From Bacteroidales bacterium (GTDB lineage: Bacteria; Bacteroidota; Bacteroidia; Bacteroidales; UBA4181), in assembly GCA_031259205.1 (NCBI GenBank), contig JAIRLS010000043.1, positions 1 to 22,378 on the forward strand: DNA of 22,378 nucleotides, in the 5' to 3' direction. Position numbers and translations under genes: made by a program. Positions 20,284 through 22,378 of the stretch are shown here, one piece after another; position 1 is the first letter of the stretch, and each line of letters begins with the position of its first letter. The notes under the pieces are model-generated. The model saw nothing but the letters and a program-made list of their open reading frames with translations, was not told the DNA's origin and did not search any database.

Positions 20284-21645
20284 TTGAACAGGACATTTCA
20301 AACGGTGCCACTGGCCTTCAGCATCATGGCAAAACCCGTGGGGCCGGTATGCAATCTGAATTGCAGTTATTGCTACTATCTTGAAAAGGACAAACTTTAC
20401 GGAAAAACGTCCCGTTTCAAGATGGACGAGAAACTGTTGGAAAAGTTTATCAGCGAATACATCGCGGCGCAAAACGTGCCGGTCATTCAGTTTATATGGC
20501 ACGGGGGCGAGCCTGCCATGCTGGGAATGGATTATTTCCGTACCGTACTGAAATTACAGGCGCAACATCACCGCGGGAAAAGCATTGAAAACGTGTTACA
20601 AACCAATGGAACGCTGCTCAACGACGAATGGTGCCGTTTCTTTGCCGCCCATCATTTTCTAATCGGTATTTCCATCGACGGCCCCGAACACATCCACGAC
20701 CGTTACCGTACCGACAAGGCCGGTAAACCAACTTTCGCACGGGTAATGAAAGGATTGGAACTGCTGATAAAACACAAAGTGGAATTTAATACCATGTCGG
20801 TAGTAAACGACTATAATGCTCAATATCCGCTGGAAACCTACCGATTTCTGAAATCAACGGGCAGTAAGTACATGCAGTTTTCACCTGTTGTAGAACGAAT
20901 AGCCGGTCATCTTCTGCCGGAAGCGCTGCATCTGCTTGCCGGAAGCGACGCTACGCCGGGTTCGTTGGCGCCATGGTCGGTCAAAGCCCCGGACTACGGC
21001 AAGTTTCTGTGCGGCGTCTTTGACGATTGGGTATTGAACGACGTAGGAAGCTGTTTTGTCCCTACTTTCGACTCTATCCTTGCCAACTGGACGGGCAACA
21101 TGACTTCCATCTGCGTACATGCCGAAACCTGCGGTCATGCCGGCGCTATCGAACACAACGGAGACGTATATGCCTGCGATCATTACGTCTTTCCGGAATA
21201 CCGGCTGGGCAACATTCGTAACGAGGCGCTGGTTGCCATGATGTATTCGCCGCAACAACTCCGTTTTGGCAGGGACAAACGCGATGCTCTCCCGCAACAA
21301 TGCAAGAATTGCGAATTTCTGTTTGCCTGCAACGGCGAATGCCCCAAAAACAGGATTATCCAAACAACTACCGGTGAACCGGGGCTGAACTACCTGTGCG
21401 AAGGCTTGCAATACTTCTTCCGACATGTCAGCCCCTACATGGATTTCATGGCGGAAGAACTCGCCAACGAACGCCCGCCCTCCAATGTGATGACGATGGC
21501 ACGCGAACGGCTCAAACAACAACCGGTATCCAAAAAACAGCCGCCGCCGGCGCAGCAACGCTCTACTATCCGTCCTAATGACGCATGTCCGTGCGGAAGC
21601 GGGAAAAAATACAAAAACTGCTGCCGAAATAAAGTTAAAAGTTAA
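20284..21645 (+). CDS. Anaerobic sulfatase-maturating enzyme (radical SAM/SPASM) with SEC-C tail
   Basis: Predicted to convert a Cys or Ser of type I sulfatases to formylglycine, using S-adenosylmethionine and iron-sulfur clusters. CNLNCSYC (C23, C27, C30) is the radical SAM CxxxCxxC site; WHGGEP and SIDGPEHIHDRYR follow. The SPASM cysteines include CVHAETCGHAG, CDHYVFPEY and CKNCEFLFACNGECPKN, as in characterised anSMEs. A C-terminal SEC-C zinc-binding motif (CPCGSGKKYKNCC, 435-447) follows a Pro/Gln-rich linker. The start is TTG 20284: ATG 20326 would cut AFSIMAKPVGP, which belongs to the family's conserved N-terminus, and an in-frame stop lies at 20272-20274. No sulfatase is in the window. 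queF follows 11 bases downstream, so the two are probably co-transcribed. Confidence 0.88.
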   Translation: MNRTFQTVPLAFSIMAKPVGPVCNLNCSYCYYLEKDKLYGKTSRFKMDEKLLEKFISEYIAAQNVPVIQFIWHGGEPAMLGMDYFRTVLKLQAQHHRGKSIENVLQTNGTLLNDEWCRFFAAHHFLIGISIDGPEHIHDRYRTDKAGKPTFARVMKGLELLIKHKVEFNTMSVVNDYNAQYPLETYRFLKSTGSKYMQFSPVVERIAGHLLPEALHLLAGSDATPGSLAPWSVKAPDYGKFLCGVFDDWVLNDVGSCFVPTFDSILANWTGNMTSICVHAETCGHAGAIEHNGDVYACDHYVFPEYRLGNIRNEALVAMMYSPQQLRFGRDKRDALPQQCKNCEFLFACNGECPKNRIIQTTTGEPGLNYLCEGLQYFFRHVSPYMDFMAEELANERPPSNVMTMARERLKQQPVSKKQPPPAQQRSTIRPNDACPCGSGKKYKNCCRNKVKS

Positions 21646-21656
21646 AACCAGAAACG

Positions 21657-22148
21657 ATGAAAGCATTAGGAAAGAAAACTCAATATGTCTTCGGTTATGA
21701 TCCTTCCCTGTTGGAAACCTTCGCCAATTCCCACCCGGACAACGACTATTGGGTACGGTTCAACTGTCTGGAATTTACCAGCCTGTGCCCTGTCACTTCC
21801 CAGCCCGATTTTGCTACCGTCTATATCCGTTATATCCCCGGACTGCAAATGGTAGAGAGCAAAAGCCTCAAACTGTACCTGTTCGGTTTCCGCAATCATG
21901 GCGCTTTCCACGAGGATTGCGTAAACATCATCATGAAAGATCTGGTGCGGCTAATGGAACCGAAATATATTGAAGTGTCCGGCGTGTTCAATGTCCGTGG
22001 AGGCATCAGTATTTACCCCTGGTGCAACCACGCCTGCAACGAACCGCCTTACAGGGAAATAGCCAAATACCGCCTGATGAACTATGATCTTATGCCTCAC
22101 AGGGCGCAAATTTGTGAGCAGACGGCTTTCGATCCACCGGAAAAATGA
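21657..22148 (+). CDS. queF: NADPH-dependent 7-cyano-7-deazaguanine (preQ0) reductase
   Basis: Reduces the nitrile of preQ0 to the amine preQ1, a step in making the tRNA nucleoside queuosine, in the cytoplasm. This is the small, unimodular form (163 residues, like B. subtilis QueF). The catalytic Cys is C44 in TSLCPVTSQPDFA with Asp D51 close by. The QueF signature ESKSLKLYL (67-75) binds NADPH, and H85-E86 (FHEDC) complete the substrate pocket. It lies 11 bases after the sulfatase-maturating enzyme and no other queuosine gene is adjacent. It ends 9 bases before repeat copy F. Confidence 0.95.
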   Translation: MKALGKKTQYVFGYDPSLLETFANSHPDNDYWVRFNCLEFTSLCPVTSQPDFATVYIRYIPGLQMVESKSLKLYLFGFRNHGAFHEDCVNIIMKDLVRLMEPKYIEVSGVFNVRGGISIYPWCNHACNEPPYREIAKYRLMNYDLMPHRAQICEQTAFDPPEK

Positions 22149-22157
22149 CTGTTTTGT

Positions 22158-22378
22158 GGTAATTCTTTTTTTGACCACTATAGCACGAATGTAGAGGCGA
22201 AAGGTTTTCGCGCTTTCAGGCGAAAGCCATCCGCTTTGGAGAATGCGGAACGTCCTGAAAGGACGTAACTTTCATAACCGCAGGTCAACGACCTGCGGAA
22301 GCCTATCCATAACTTCTTCTGCCTGAAAGGCAGTATTTGTCTTGCCTTTCAGGCAGCCGCACTGCTGCGGGAGGCCTC
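22158..22378 (+). repeat. Dispersed inverted-repeat element, copy F (cut by window end)
   Basis: Begins GGTAATTC then TTTTTTTGA right after queF, missing the GGCGCTATGAAAAAC subterminal part. It continues with GAATGTAGAGGCG; the hairpin CCGC.TT/AA.GCGG around GGAG (22231-22248); ACGTCCT/AGGACGT around GAA; CCGCAGGTC/GACCTGCGG around AAC (22278-22298); CTGCCT/AGGCAG around GAA; and CCGCA/TGCGG around CTGC. Read on the plus strand its interior is the reverse complement of copy D. The other end lies outside the window. Confidence 0.85.

Noticed and set aside
20326..20328. ATG start for the sulfatase maturase
   Set aside because: It would remove AFSI, part of a conserved N-terminus; TTG 20284 is in frame with a stop just upstream.

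Overview
The window comes from a member of the Bacteroidota, most likely the order Bacteroidales. Three things support this. Most genes sit 17-25 bases downstream of a Bacteroidota-type -7 box (TAnnTTTG), twice with a TTTG -33 box at a spacing of exactly 20. The gene families are typical of the group: GWxTD lipoprotein, FucP-type symporter, NagZ/beta-lactamase fusion, anaerobic sulfatase-maturating enzyme. The two tRNA genes do not encode CCA. Genus cannot be settled from the sequence alone.

Layout. 1-627 is non-coding (possible terminator, palindromic repeat, promoter). 628-2728 holds an acyltransferase, a short broken frame and a Nudix hydrolase. 3014-4675 (minus) is leuA behind what looks like a complete leucine attenuator: promoter, 17-residue leader peptide with six leucines, pairing segments and an intrinsic terminator. 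A divergent tRNA-Ala(GGC) and a FucP-like symporter follow. 6684-9782 is a two-domain exported GH3/serine hydrolase. 9894-10434 is a 42-bp tandem array merging into a dispersed repeat. 10515-11993 is a rhamnulokinase-family kinase. 12024-12557 is another dispersed repeat. 12608-13577 is thiG behind a structured leader. 13616-15652 (minus) is a PurL-like protein lacking the catalytic motifs. 15748-16557 holds two repeat elements back to back. 16654-17340 is an exported superoxide dismutase. 17341-18018 is non-coding with a palindrome and degenerate repeats. 18055-20114 is a GWxTD lipoprotein overlapping rlmB. tRNA-Ser(CGA), a sulfatase-maturating enzyme with a SEC-C tail, and queF follow. The window ends inside another repeat element.

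How the genes fit together. Most are independent housekeeping or metabolic units. The symporter, the kinase, the exported glycosidase and the sulfatase maturase are consistent with scavenging deoxysugars and sulfated or amino-sugar glycans, but they do not form one operon. Only GWxTD-rlmB and anSME-queF look co-transcribed.

The most unusual content is non-coding. A dispersed family of elements (six copies, two of them lacking one recognisable end) has roughly 26-bp terminal inverted repeats and an interior made of small hairpins, several with trinucleotide loops, whose stems change in a compensated way between copies. Next in interest are the leuA attenuator and the thiG leader RNA.
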